Assembly: GCA_025331435.1 (NCBI GenBank)
Contig: JAIWNI010000003.1
Location: 1 to 64,000 of the forward strand
DNA length: 64,000 bases
Direction: 5' to 3'
Origin: Choanephora cucurbitarum
Taxonomy: Eukaryota; Mucoromycota; Mucoromycetes; Mucorales; Choanephoraceae
This document shows positions 49,408 to 61,517 of the stretch, piece after piece (positions within the stretch are counted from its first letter, which is position 1; every line of letters begins with the position of its first letter). The position numbers and the translations under genes were made by a program. Under the pieces are notes generated by a model that was not told the DNA's origin, made no database searches, and worked only from the letters and a program-made list of their open reading frames with translations.

Positions 49408-50676
49408 TAACACCAATCAGATGACACCAAAATGATGTATTCCTTCTCCGCTTCTATTTTCGATATCAGCAACTAAGGTGAATCATGTACACCTTACAAG
49501 AAATAGTTATTCTATACCCTGAAAGCAACACATGTGTTCTCTACTTTACTTTTTTTTTATTAAATTATCTGTGTTTCCATATTCAACATAATGTGTCAAT
49601 AGAAACGTGGTTTTTCTTTGTTTGGAATTTCAAGATCAGCTTTCAATTTTTTTATTTATTTATTTATATTTTCTATTTCTCACTCTTTCCCCCCCTCTCT
49701 CTCCCTTTCACTCTTCTGTCCTTTAAAGTAAGCTGTCAATTCTTTAAGTGGTTAAAACCCCCTTTTTTTTTCTGAGTCAATAAAGTAAAGAGGGTTTCCT
49801 TTAAAGAAATCAAATAAAAAAAAAGGACTTCCATAAAAGAAGTAAGGATAATTTAGTCATGTTTCGACTGATTTTCAAGTCCGCCATTACTGTCTTTTTT
49901 TATTATTATTAAATAGATTATGTTATCCACTCAAAAAAAAAACTGGACTTTCTTTTTTTTTTTTATATATTTTTCTTTGTCATCTTTTCTTTCTTTCTTT
50001 TTATATATTTCAACATATAAGAGGGAAATGTAAGTAAACTTTTTTTTTTATTGAGACTCCTTTTGAACTTTCTTGATCGTTGTTACTTTCCACTTTCTCG
50101 GTTTCTGTTTCTTCTTTTTCTTCTTCTTTATTCTTCCCTTATCCCACCTATTATGCCCCCCCCTCTTCTTTTATCATATGTTTCTTAAAGGTAAGAGATT
50201 ACCATAGAAACAATGAAACAAAAAAAAAGAGGTAGATAAAAATAAGTCAGATTACATCGGCGACCATCCTTGCACAAGAAAATCAACATTATTTTTTGTT
50301 TGTTTATTTGCCACCCCCCTCTCTCACATTATTTTGAAGTCATTGTGGCTTCTAACCCTCTCTTTTTGTGATGATCTCTCTCTCTCTTTCTTTCTTTTAC
50401 TTTTAGTGACACTTGTTGTCGTTACTTTTCCCTTTTTTATCCAAAAAAAATAAGACCCTTTTTTTTTTAATCTACAACAAAAAAAAAAGTAAACCGAACC
50501 GAGAAAGAAAGTAAAAGAAGAAAAAAAATTTTTTTTTTTCTTACTATCTCTCTATCATAATTTTTTTTTTTATAAGAAACCCATGTATTAACTCTTTTTC
50601 TTCTTATTTCTTTTTCTTATTTCTTTTTAGACTTATTTTTTCTCACATAAAATCTCAGTTTGAATAAACAACAATA
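49408..50676. other. Intergenic, homopolymer-rich long leader
   Basis: No gene. Long T, A and CT tracts, and repeated CCCCCCT blocks (near 49690, 50155 and 50315), suggest the extended promoter/5' UTR of the downstream regulator. Confidence 0.6.
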
Positions 50677-51495
50677 ATGCAATCCATTCCACCTTATTAT
50701 CAACAACAACAAGGTTATCAACCTCAGCCTTATCAACCTCAACCTCCTGCCCCTAACGTATTAAACAATGGACCTTCCTTATTAAATCATCCCAATGGTC
50801 TCCCACCTATGCAACATCCCGGTATTCCCGATCAATCTCAAGTACCTACTGGTCAACCTGCACCTAAGCGAAAGCAAGTAAAGAATGCTTGTAGTAAGTT
50901 ATAAAATTTTTTTTTCTGTCAACGTCATGGATTGACTCGGATAAACTTTTATTAGCCAACTGTCAAAAAGCCTGTAAAAAATGTGACGATGCTAGACCTT
51001 GTCCTAGATGTATTAAATATGGTATTGCTGATACCTGTGTTAATTCAGTCAGAAAGGAACGTAAGAAGGGTATTAAACGTGGTCCTTATAAGAGAAGACA
51101 AAAGACTGGAGGTAATGTTTGTTGATAGAGAAAGAGCATAGGACTAACTGAATGAACAGAAGAAAAGCCTCGTAAGAATGCTGCTGAATTAAACACGGCT
51201 GATCAACAACCTACTCAGTATGCACCTGTACGTGGACCCACCATGACTTATGGTTATCCTAGTAACTTGAATCAATATGGTCAACCTTTTGAAATGTCCT
51301 ATAGTCAATACTATCAAAAGGAACATATGATGTCTCAACCTTATGTCGTGAACCCTGTCTATCCTCCCATGGGTTATCCTGTCATTGTCTCTGGTGCTGG
51401 TGGTGATGGTCAATCTGGTCAACCTGGTCAACCTGGTCAGCCTGGTCAACCTCAACCACATGCTTATCATCCTCAATACAGTACTATGATTCATC

Positions 51496-51557
<62 letters not shown>

Positions 51558-51963
51558 GCACAAACACCTCAACAGACATCTGCATCTTCAAGTCCTCGTC
51601 CCCCTATGATGCAACAACACAATGAACATGTCATGCATCAATCCTCACCTGCTGGTAGTCCTCAAGTATACTATCAACAGGCTGTTGCTGCTGCTCAAGT
51701 GGCTCAACCTCAATCTACACCACAACAACATAGCCAACCTCCTTCACAAAGAAATAGTCCTCATTTACCTGAAATCAAGGCTGATCATCCTTCAAATGAA
51801 GGTTTCGCTAAGCCTCAGTCCATGACACCTGTTCCTTCTACATCTACTTCCACTGCTACCACATCTTCCCCTGATTCAGGTAAGCAAGTGTATTGTTTGA
51901 TTCATTTTGTATATTAATCTCTCTCTTTTAATAGGTTCTTGGGTTCCTCCTCGTTCTTCTTGA
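50677..51963 (+). CDS. Zn(II)2Cys6 transcription factor with polyQ tract, 373 aa
   Basis: Exons 50677-50893, 50956-51111, 51160-51879 and 51935-51963. A P/Q/Y-rich N-terminus is followed by the zinc cluster C72, C75, C82, C88, C91, C100 (an extra Cys at 79), split by intron 1. Then comes RKERKKGIKRGPYKRRQ, a basic RGPYKR tail that, from memory, is conserved with this cluster in fungal homologues. The C-terminal half is disordered: four GQP repeats, a 21-residue polyQ from pure CAA codons (51495-51557), and S/P/T-rich sequence ending GSWVPPRSS. No fungal_trans domain. Presumably a nuclear DNA-binding regulator. Confidence 0.88.
51495..51557 (+). repeat. (CAA)21 microsatellite coding polyQ
   Basis: Uninterrupted CAA trinucleotide run, likely length-variable between strains. 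Confidence 0.95.
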
Positions 51964-52785
51964 ACTACTTTATATTTTTAACTTTATACATAAAGAGAAA
52001 AAAAAAGACCCATAGTCATTTTATGGACTATATACACACACACACACACACACACCTTACAACCTATATGTTTTGCTTTTGTTTCCCTTCCCTTTTTTTT
52101 TAAAAAAATAGTAATAGAAAAATTTTTTTTTTTTTTATTTTACTATAGACAACTTCCTTTTTACTTTCACACACAAAAAAAATCCTTTCTCCCCCCCCCA
52201 CTTACTCAAACACACGCACAAACCCTTTTTTTTATTTTTATTTTTCATCACCTATATACACAAAGAAAAGATGAGTTTTGCATGGCAATTATAGACTTCT
52301 TTTTAATTTCATTTTTTATGTAATAAAAAACTTATTTTTTTTTTCTAGATTGTACGACTGACGCGTCAAACTTTCATTTTGTTGTGTATAGGTGGTACCT
52401 TTTTTTTTTTTTATTTCCGATAGTACCACTATAAGCAATGAATGACATTAGATCAAGATAAATGTCAAGAGAGAGAGAGAGAGAGAGAAAATAGAGGATC
52501 TTAAAAAAAAGATAAGAATGACAGAGAAGATAAGGTAAATGAATGATCTCAAATGTACACTCTGTTGTCAATAATTCCTTTATTTGACTGAGTTCCAATC
52601 TCATTTAAGTTTGACCCCTTCCACATTCTCAAGCCATATGATAAAATACTATCACTTTGGTTACAAAAGAGAGAGAGAGAGAGAGAGAGACAAAATGATA
52701 AGCTGAATTTCAAAATAGATAGTTATGTAACTTGTATCACACAAATGTCAAAATTGATTTTAATGGTATTCTCTATATTACAAAT
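51964..52785. other. 3' intergenic with microsatellites
   Basis: No gene. (CA)n at 52034-52055, (GA)n at 52468-52488 and 52668-52691, plus long T and A runs and a CCCCCCCC run near 52190. A short palindrome GGTGGTACC/GGTACCACC-type pair lies near 52390-52430. Confidence 0.6.
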
Positions 52786-53696
52786 CTAATCTCTACCCAA
52801 TTCCTCAGCTAATTCTCTACTACGATCTGTAGCAGCAAAGACAGCATCATGAATCACTTTACGAATATCAGCTGCTTCCATGGATTTGATGGCAGCTTCA
52901 GTTGTACCATGAGGAGAAGTGACTTTACGACGCAATGTAGCCAAATCATCTTCTGATTCCATTGCCATACGAGCAGCACCCAAACATGTCTGAAGTGTCA
53001 GTGATTTTGATTCTTCTCTACTTAATCCAGCTGCCACACCCGCATTTTCTAATCATCATATCATAAGCCTTTGTTTTCTTTTTTTTTTTTCTTGACTTTT
53101 AACTTACCCATGGCTTCCATCATCAAAAAGAAATAAGCAGGTCCACTACCACTCATGCCTGTGATCGTATCCACCAACGATTCTGATGATACCCATGACA
53201 ACACTTTAGAGACAGATCCCATCAGACGTTCAGTCAGTTTCTTTTGTTCTTCAGTCACAGCAGCAGTCGCATACAGACCAACAGCACCCTCACCAATCAA
53301 AGAAGGCGTATTGGGCATAATACGGATCAAGGGAGCTTCATAGCCTTGAGGATCTAACCATCTCAAGATGGCTTCTGTCTCAATACCTGCTGCTATCGAG
53401 ATGATCAAGATATGTTTGTTCTTGTGAAGTGTAGGGGCTAAATCCTTCATGACCGTGCGCAATACCTGAGGTTTGACGGCCAAGATGACGATATCAGCAC
53501 CATCCACTACAGCTGCGTTATCAGCAGAGGCCATGGCGTGAGGGTATTTGTTCATCATATAGTGACGGCGTTCTTCTAATGGTTCACTGTATCTCAGGTG
53601 AGTATGAGGATGACCTACAGAGGGATGATAGAGACCACCCAAGATAGCTTCGGCCATATTGCCTCCACCAATAAATGCAATCACAGGTGTAGTCAT
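52786..53696 (-). CDS. PRO3: Pyrroline-5-carboxylate reductase, 283 aa
   Basis: Two exons, 53696-53108 and 53048-52786. The Rossmann start VIAFIGGGNMAEAILGGL binds NAD(P)H. AVKPQVL, RIMPNTPSLIGEGAVGLY and the C-terminal signature GSGPAYFFLMMEAM...NAGVAAGLSREES follow, the intron falling after MEAMG. It catalyses the last step of proline synthesis, reducing P5C to proline in cytosol and mitochondria. Length matches the family. Confidence 0.95.
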
Positions 53697-54502
53697 TTCT
53701 TAAAAAGAAAGAATGATAAAGAGAGAAAAGCAAAAAAAAAAAATTAAAAAATTAAGATTTTAAAAAAATTTTAAAATTTGTTTTAATCCAATCTTTTGGG
53801 GAATATCTATTGGCTGGTCATGATGAGTCGTATATAAAATTACCTGTTTTAGGTACTTTCATCTATCTTTTTAACAGAATGTTGCTTATTTGAGCTATAG
53901 AAAGTGGGGTTTCATTCCTTATCAGCCTGGTTGATATATAGACTATTTAAAAAATAAAAAGAGGAGAAGACTTTAAACCTTCATTCTTTATCCTCTCTCT
54001 CTCCTTTATCAAACTGTTGTCCTACCCTAGAGTTTTCTTGTTGCTGCGGTTTCATTAGAAGATATAACTCTCTTCAGTAAGACCTAAATAGCAAATAAAC
54101 ATATGTCTACCATTGTTCCCTTTTTGATAGTGATATGAATAATCATTATCGAATAGCCTTCTTTTGGTTGTCGTACACGCTAATTAAGAAGGAGAGAAAG
54201 AAGAAAGGATTTAAAACAAATAAAACGTGAATGGAGACAAAGACAGCCCTTTCACTTCACTTGAACTTAGGTTCTATGTTGCACCAAATAAAACCATTTT
54301 AACTCACGCTACACACACACACACTATTTATGAGTTCTTTCTCTTTCTCTCTTTCTTTCTCTTTCTCTCTCTCTTTTTAAAATACCCTATTTATAGTTTT
54401 CTAAAAAAGAAAAAAAAAACATCACACTCCTTTTCATCTTTCTCTCTCTCTTTCTTTCCTTCTTCTTTTTTTTATAAGCAAACCTTACGAATACAATACA
54501 TA
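53697..54502. other. Divergent intergenic region
   Basis: Promoter region between P5C reductase and ARF6. (CA)n at about 54311-54324 and C/T-rich leader at 54330-54470. No gene. Confidence 0.6.
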
Positions 54503-55168
<666 letters not shown>

Positions 55169-55176
55169 GCAACTTG

Positions 55177-55208
<32 letters not shown>

Positions 55209-55243
55209 TAGTTTTTTTTTTATAATTAAATTACACAATTTTA

Positions 55244-56494
55244 TTACAGTACAAAATGATGTTTATGTCTTTCATATGATTCATAACAGACAGAGACAGA
55301 TTGCATCCAGTTCGATTCAACACATTGATCAACAGTCCAACGGGTCAATGGGTTGGGATCAAGCATGCCATAAAGACAATCTTGTTCATCTGGGTTACAC
55401 TTTGAGAGAGGCACCCACGTTCTGAGTGGAGCCTGATTGAGAAAGACAACATACTGAGGATCCTCTGGGGACGGCTTATAGAAGGGAATCTGACGGTAGA
55501 TGAGACAATGCCATGTGATGGCACAGCTCCAGATGTCCAGTGCTTTGGCATCATACCCTTCTGCTGTCTGGTAGAGCTCAGGAGACCAATAGGGTTCGGA
55601 TCCACATCGACCATAGCTTGCACTGGCCTCTGTATCAAAACAGGACTGAACGACATCAGCCACCCCAAAGTCGGCAATCTTGAGGATGCCATCATGTGTC
55701 ATCACCAGGTTTTCTGGCTTGATGTCCCGATGAGCCACTCCACTCTGATGGACATGCTGTAGTCCCAGTAAGAGTTGTTTGAAGAGACAGTCGATCTCTT
55801 GATCTGTCAGGGCAAATTTCTGAAGGACAGAAAAGACATCGCCTCCTGAACACTTGATTGTTGTCAATAGCTGTCATGGTTTACATTTTTTTTTTTTTTT
55901 TTTACTCACATACTCCATCACTGTACACCATCGTCCTTTCTTGTCCTTAAGTAAATCAAACACCTGAATGACATGACGGTGATTCAATGTTTTGGCAATA
56001 CAGAATTCACTTGCCATGCGCTTATCGTAACTCTTCTTTTCTTCTTTCTGTTCTCGTTTGCGAAAGGTCTTGATGACCACCACTGTCTTTTTGGTGGGAT
56101 CAAGAGGTTCCAACAACCTCAGCTTGGCTGTGGCTCCACTACCAATCACCTTACCCTTCTTGTGGTCCATGTATTTGTCCTGCAGGATGACTGAGGGTTG
56201 TGCACGTTCTGAAGTAGGTGTGGAACATGCAGAAAACGAGGGAGAGGGTGGTAAATAGAGACTGCTGTTGTTGCTTAAGGTGGGTGTGCTCAAGATGTTG
56301 GTGTTGATAATCAATGCATCTTCAGAAGAAGGAATTAAGAGGGTACTGTCTATTGGTGGTGTAGCTCTTGAGGAAGGCCTGAGTGATAGATTACTTAACT
56401 TTCTGGTGAGAGATCGAAGTGGTGTCAGTGATTTGTTTTCTTCATGTGGAGGTGATAATAGAATCACAGGCTGTATTTCATTTGATTTAGTCAT
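55244..56494 (-). CDS. HAL/NPR-type fungal serine/threonine kinase, 397 aa
   Basis: Two exons, 56494-55910 and 55852-55244. A Ser/Thr/Pro-rich regulatory N-terminus of about 110 residues is followed by a kinase domain: IGSGATAKLRLLE, VVVIKTFRKRE, VMEYCSGGDVF across the intron, HRDIKPENLVM, ADFGVADVVQ and GSEPYWSPELY. The DFGVA, SEPYWSPE and WSCAITWHCLIYRQIPF features are typical of the Hal4/Sat4-Hal5-Npr1 group, which controls K+ and nutrient transporters at the plasma membrane. It is shorter than yeast Hal4/Hal5. Convergent with ARF6, 75 bp apart. Confidence 0.88.
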
Positions 56495-56760
56495 GTTAAA
56501 GAAAAAAAAAAAGAAAGAAAGAGAGAAAAGTGTAATGTATGCAATGCTAAATATGTAGATCCCAAACAATAGTTCAGCTCCTATTTATTTTTGTTTTGTA
56601 TAGCCTAAACGTGCTTCCTAAATAAACTTCCTCTCTATAAGAAAATCATAATAAAAACTAGCCGTTTTTAACCATATGCATCATGCAAGCTGATAAGCAA
56701 ACTATTTTTTTTTTAAAAAAAAGGTCCCCCCCAATTTAATAGTGTTGTCAACAGTTTTAT

Positions 56761-57243
56761 TTAATCTGTTGTTTCTAAATCTGGCATACGAAGCACCTTT
56801 TTATCTTCATTTTTAGCATGCTCAGTAATCATTTTCAACACATCTGATGTCTGCCATCTTTCTGGAACGGGCTTCTTATTGGTTGCCCAGTAAAAGATAT
56901 CCCAATCAGGTTCATCGAGTAATCGGTCATATTCTTCCAACTGCGCATGGCTGAACTTGGGCAACCAGCTCTTTGCAAACGTAGAGAGCAACAAGTCAGT
57001 CTCGAGAATGCCTCGTTTACGGCTTTGGTAGGTAAGACGACGACGTTTGTTGTCTGTGGATTCATTGGGTCGAGGAATAGGTGGTAAGTTGGGATAGGCA
57101 CTATCGAGTGCTGCCTCGGAAGAGTGACGAATGGCAAGATCGGGATAGGGATCGCTGTAGTCCTTTAATTTGAATAGAGAAGATGCCCGGCTGAAGGTGC
57201 GTACTTGAATTCTAGACTGAAGGCAACGTATTCTAAGCATCAT
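56761..57243 (-). CDS. SDH5: Succinate dehydrogenase assembly factor 2, 160 aa
   Basis: Single exon. A mitochondrial targeting N-terminus (MMLRIRCLQSRIQVRTFSRA) is followed by the core RRLTYQSRKRGILETDLLLSTFA and EEYDRLLDEPDWDIFYW, the hallmark of SDHAF2/Sdh5/Emi5. The matrix protein promotes covalent FAD attachment to the flavoprotein subunit of complex II. An RPNESTDNKRR linker precedes the core. The first Met doublet (MM) leaves the exact start open by one residue. Confidence 0.95.
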   Translation of the reverse strand: MMLRIRCLQSRIQVRTFSRASSLFKLKDYSDPYPDLAIRHSSEAALDSAYPNLPPIPRPNESTDNKRRRLTYQSRKRGILETDLLLSTFAKSWLPKFSHAQLEEYDRLLDEPDWDIFYWATNKKPVPERWQTSDVLKMITEHAKNEDKKVLRMPDLETTD

Positions 57244-57881
57244 AATAAAATAAAGTAAAGAAAAAGAAAGACAGAATTAAAATCTCAGCAGGGGTATAGC
57301 ATAAATCTTTTAATACGGCGTTTGAACTAGCATTATCGGCGATCTTTTTCTTATGACACACATTAGATCTCTTTCGGCTTCTATCATTCTTAATAGATAT
57401 CAAATAGTGAAAAGATTGTCAACCCTTTTTAACTAAAGAAATACAAAAATGGGGGAGGAAGGTGATTTATTTAAATATAGAAAGCTAAAAAAAAAGTGAG
57501 AGAGAGACAATTGAAACAGGCATGGCTACACAGGTTACTAAATCTCATCTATTCTTTTTTTTTCCTGCAGAAATTCAATGCTAAAGTTTGAGAATAAAAT
57601 GGTCTATTTACCCTATATCTGAAAATAGAAATAAAAAAAGAAAGAGAGAGAGAAAGGGGATGTTTATCTGAATCGGTAGAATGAGCAAGAGCCTACTTGT
57701 TCTGAATGTAACATTGACTATTATGCCGTGTAACTGGGTAACTGTTTAAATGGCCAGAACAGATACTCATAGCTAGAAGACATGACTGAGCTTTCTTTCT
57801 TTTTTTTTCTTCTTCTTCTTTTTGATAAGCGTGATTGTAAGTTGTTTTCTTTAGTCTACGTTTCTTCCATACACATCATAA
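57244..57881. other. Divergent intergenic region
   Basis: No gene. Poly-A/T runs and GA tracts. It serves as promoter for SDH5 and the orphan to its right. Confidence 0.6.
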
Positions 57882-58553
57882 ATGGGTTCATTCATGGATG
57901 AACAAAAGATATCAACCAAATTTGGAATGCAGAGTCTAGAAGAAGCAGCCATCAATAAATATCATTCACTACCATCTGAAGTTGACATGGTTGAATATCT
58001 CACTCAGAAACCAAATACAGATCATATATCAATCTACAGCCATGAAAAAGCACAGAAGGAAATGTACCCAATGCACTCTCTTATGTCAACAAATAAAGGA
58101 CAAGAAGGAGGATGGTCTGACAGTCTCACTTACAGGGACGACGACAAAGTGAAGTTATTTGAGCAAAAGATAGAACGATTAAACCGACAGACAAAAGAGC
58201 CTAATCCATGCATGATCATGCTCTGTGGCATCACATCCTATACCATGTCAACCAATGCCATCTTAGAACGGCAAGAAATGGAAAGAATGCTGGAACAGGA
58301 ACTGGCTAAACCTGTGCACCCAGCTCTACTGGAAACACATCGTGCAGGTTCTGAAAGTAGATATCAAGATGCTAAAAAAGTTGCTGATTTGGAGTGCAAG
58401 GTTCAGACATTGGAAGGCACTAAAGGAGGGGATCGGTGTTGTTATTTCTTTTATGGGGGTAGTGCTGTTGCCTATACTAGTTATAGACTCACTAAGCTAC
58501 AGGATCTTCGATACCAACTAGAGAGAGAGTTAAAGAAGCCAATGAAGGATTAA
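57882..58553 (+). CDS. Hypothetical protein with 58-residue internal duplication, 223 aa
   Basis: Single exon. The first 85 residues are polar. Residues 87-144 and 163-220 are two copies of one unit offset by 76: a charged helix (KVKLFEQKIERL / KVADLECKVQTL), a short Cys-starting hydrophobic stretch (CMIMLCGITSYTM / CCYFFYGGSAVAY), then an amphipathic helix ending LEQELAKP / LERELKKP. This could be two membrane-dipping hairpins flanked by coiled-coil helices. No family recognised. A frame this long with internal homology is unlikely to be chance. Confidence 0.7.
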   Translation: MGSFMDEQKISTKFGMQSLEEAAINKYHSLPSEVDMVEYLTQKPNTDHISIYSHEKAQKEMYPMHSLMSTNKGQEGGWSDSLTYRDDDKVKLFEQKIERLNRQTKEPNPCMIMLCGITSYTMSTNAILERQEMERMLEQELAKPVHPALLETHRAGSESRYQDAKKVADLECKVQTLEGTKGGDRCCYFFYGGSAVAYTSYRLTKLQDLRYQLERELKKPMKD

Positions 58554-58973
58554 GTTGATCTTGTTCTTGAACCAGTCTGTAAAAAGAGAGATGTATAGTA
58601 TCTTTAATTGTTAAATAAAGTTTTGGGCAATTGAGAACTTTTTTTTCCTTAAAAAAAAACTATTAAATTTAGATGAAGTGAGTTACACACACACACACAC
58701 AGATTTGGATCTTCATAGGCTTTTGACTTACTTTAAATAGTTACAAAATAAGCTTTTCATAAAAGTCGACACAGCTCTCTCTCTCTCTCTTTTTTTTCTC
58801 CAATGAAATTAACCTTAAATAGTCTCAAACCAAATTTAAAATAATTAAGCTGTAATTCATTTTAATACAAGAAAACGAGAATATCTAGAACTATTTTATG
58901 TACAACACAACAGTTGAGGTTCATTAAATGTTGTTTCATTTAGATTGCGTACAAAAACAAATTTATCTCTGTC
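58554..58973. other. Convergent intergenic, microsatellites
   Basis: (CA)n at 58685-58702, (CT)n at about 58774-58789. No gene. Confidence 0.6.
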
Positions 58974-59655
58974 TTAGACAGGGTAGTGATCAGCGGCAGA
59001 ATAAAGTGTGGTATGAATAAGGTCATGATAGGCTTGAAGTGTCGAGTTTCTTGAGGCAGGTGTAAATTTGGTAAAACAATCATGCATTTCGTTATTAGCA
59101 ATATCAACACCGCTCATGCCCAAGAGAATAGAAAAGTTGGGCACTTCAGGATATTCATGTCGTTTAGAGGCAATGGTGGCTACAAAGCTTTCTACCAGTG
59201 GTGGTAGGTGGCTTAAGGAGGTTAAGAATTGATCGGCATCGGAATCACTGATGATTTGATGGATTGAACAACAGCTTGTGTTGACAGATGCTACAGTGTC
59301 TTGAAATTGAAGGTAGTCTTCCTTCATGCTCAGTAAGCTACCGGTTTTCATCTAGTGTCTTATGAGTCTTTGCTTTTCATCTCTGGAGTTGCACACTTAC
59401 AGTTGACTCAAGGGTACTGAGCTGAGTAGAGACTTGGTTCAAGCTGTTAATGCAGCTTTGTACATCGGCAGCAGCTCTCTTGCGGAAGATGGCAGCAGCG
59501 TTGACTAGAGACAAGTTGCGTTAGTTTATGCAGTTTATAACAACAGTAGTAAAGAAGAAAAGACAAGAAAAAGAAAAGAAAAAAAGACTGGGCATGTATC
59601 TCTTACCGTTCATAACAAAAGCCAAGGTAGCGACGATGAGGAAGAAAAAGTGCAT
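58974..59655 (-). CDS. HsbA-type secreted protein, 176 aa (copy 1)
   Basis: Three exons: 59655-59607, 59504-59401 and 59351-58974. A signal peptide (MHFFFLIVATLAFVMNVNA) ends before a basic AAIFRKRAA (possible Kex2-like KR site). Then come ADVQSCINSLNQVS and a helical domain with NTSCCSIHQIISDSDADQF and a C-terminal CFTKFTPASRNSTLQAY. The Cys pattern and length suit the hydrophobic surface-binding protein A family (cell-wall or secreted proteins adhering to hydrophobic surfaces). Exons 1-2 and intron 1 are identical to the copy at 61252-61966; exon 3 is diverged. Confidence 0.83.
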
Positions 59656-60040
59656 TTTGTCGGTTAATGTATGTTTGTTGAAAGAAAGAGGAAATGAGAA
59701 GGTATTTATCCATCTTTGTTTTATGTGCTTTTCTCCTTTTCTCGGATCAATGAAAAGTAAGAGCGCAGAATATATGTCATACATCATAAGCCAAATGTTA
59801 CCAACTACATAGACATCTAAACTTTGTTTTAATGGCAGTAGTATTCAAAGAATCGGTCTTTTGAAATGGTTTTCTGTGTGCTTGTCGATATGTAGTTAGA
59901 GCAGGTTATTCATCAACATCATACGACATGGCTGTTTTTTACTTTGCAAAGATCTCACTCGAATTGACATTTAACTGTATATGGTAACTCTCGCCTCTAG
60001 AACCACTCATTATGGTAACACCATTTGCCACACTTGTAAC
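59401..60040 (-). repeat. Left arm of inverted duplication
   Basis: Holds exon 2, intron 1, exon 1 and the promoter of HsbA copy 1. It is inverted relative to about 61000-61517. The block from the leader (CAACAAACATACATT) through exon 2 and the donor is identical in both arms. The promoters share GTAACATTTGGCTTAT and TTTTCATTGATCCGAGAAAA. The far end shares ATGGTAACACCATT.GCCACAC (60015-60037 versus 61001-61023). This arm carries extra sequence in its promoter. Confidence 0.85.
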
Positions 60041-60999
60041 AATGCTCATTAGAGCTGCGTTCTTTTTTTTTTCTGAGGTCTACTTCCTTATTTCTCACCT
60101 ACAAAGCAAATTAAGGCACATCTTTTGAGTAACGTTTTTTTTTTTAGATTGCATACCAAAAATAAAACGGTTCTATATAAAGACTATTGTTTGTTCTCAA
60201 TAGCTGGAAAAGTTACACATATTGACAGGATATCACTTTGCCAAGGCTTTTTAAAACTGTCATTTGCTCAGTCATCTTATTCGATTTATTCTTATTCTCT
60301 CGTTTCCATGTATGGCTTAAAATTTATAAGAAAAATGAAAAAGAAAGTTCTTGGCTGGGATTCTCTCTCTCTCTCGAATGACTCAAGCCCCAGAGTATTG
60401 TCCTTATGTTTTGACAATGCAACTTAAGTGTTGCTCGACTGATAACACCCTCGCGCCAAACAAAATAAATGGAGGAATTTTCCTTTTTTTGCAAGAAAAA
60501 AAAAGGGCTAGTTCTTGATGGTCTTAACAAAATTTCAAATAATAGCTTGGAATGGGCTTGTGTTTTTTTAGAAGGCTTTTGACAAGAGCCATTTTAGGAT
60601 CAAGCACAAGACCTCCAGGGGTAAGGGGTGAATAGAGAAAAATAAAGGTAAGCCTATTTAAACATTTTGATGCAAATATAGTTTCTGATCATCGTAGGTT
60701 TCAAGACATGAAGAAAACATGGTAAAACAAACTTTAGCTTTTGGTTATTGTTTGCAATCTTCTGGTAAAGCGACCTGTCTGATAAATTAGGAAGGTAACA
60801 CTTTTCCTTATATTCAGCCCATGCTTAGTTTCATCGTCTTCGTCATATTTTTTCTTTGTAAATAAATATTGGTCATACAAGTTCTTTTTGCTTCAACTAT
60901 GTATATAGTCTTTTGGCACTTGAAATAACATGACTGTTTGCATGCGATATCATATATGAGGATGAGAGAGGATTCAGTTTTCTTTTCTTAGCTACTAAC
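60041..60999. other. Spacer between inverted arms
   Basis: AT-rich, no supported gene. A CTCTCTCTCTCT tract lies at 60364-60376. Confidence 0.6.
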
Positions 61000-61517
61000 A
61001 GGTGTGGCGAATGGTGTTACCATGGTTGTTGCTTTATACAAGTAATCGAAATAGAAGGAGCGGATTTCCATATATATATGTGTTTGGTAACATTTGGCTT
61101 ATATATTCTACGCTCTGCTTTTCATTGATCCGAGAAAAGAGAGAAACGCAAAAAACAAAGCTATATAAATACCTTCAACATCTTTCGTTTCTTCTGTCAT
61201 AACAACTTCAACTTTTCTCTTTTTCTCAACAAACATACATTAACCGACAAAATGCACTTTTTCTTCCTCATCGTCGCTACCTTGGCTTTTGTTATGAACG
61301 GTAAGAGATACATGCCCAGTCTTTTTTTCTTTTCTTTTTCTTGTCTTTTCTTCTTTACTACTGTTGTTATAAACTGCATAAACTAACGCAACTTGTCTCT
61401 AGTCAACGCTGCTGCCATCTTCCGCAAGAGAGCTGCTGCCGATGTACAAAGCTGCATTAACAGCTTGAACCAAGTCTCTACTCAGCTCAGTACCCTTGAG
61501 TCAACTGTAAGTGTGCT
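61000..61517 (+). repeat. Right arm of inverted duplication
   Basis: Counterpart of 59401-60040. Identity is complete over about 290 bp (roughly 61228-61517), including the 102-nt intron 1, and drops sharply after the GTAAGTGTGC donor of intron 2. Confidence 0.85.
61162..61171 (+). promoter_or_regulatory. TATA-like box of HsbA copy 2
   Basis: TATATAAATA lies 81 bp upstream of the ATG. The divergent copy has the related ATAAATACC at the equivalent place. Confidence 0.45.

Noticed and set aside
51189..51572. 127-aa reverse frame with a long poly-Leu run
   Set aside because: Shadow of the CAA/polyQ tract of the zinc-cluster gene on the other strand.
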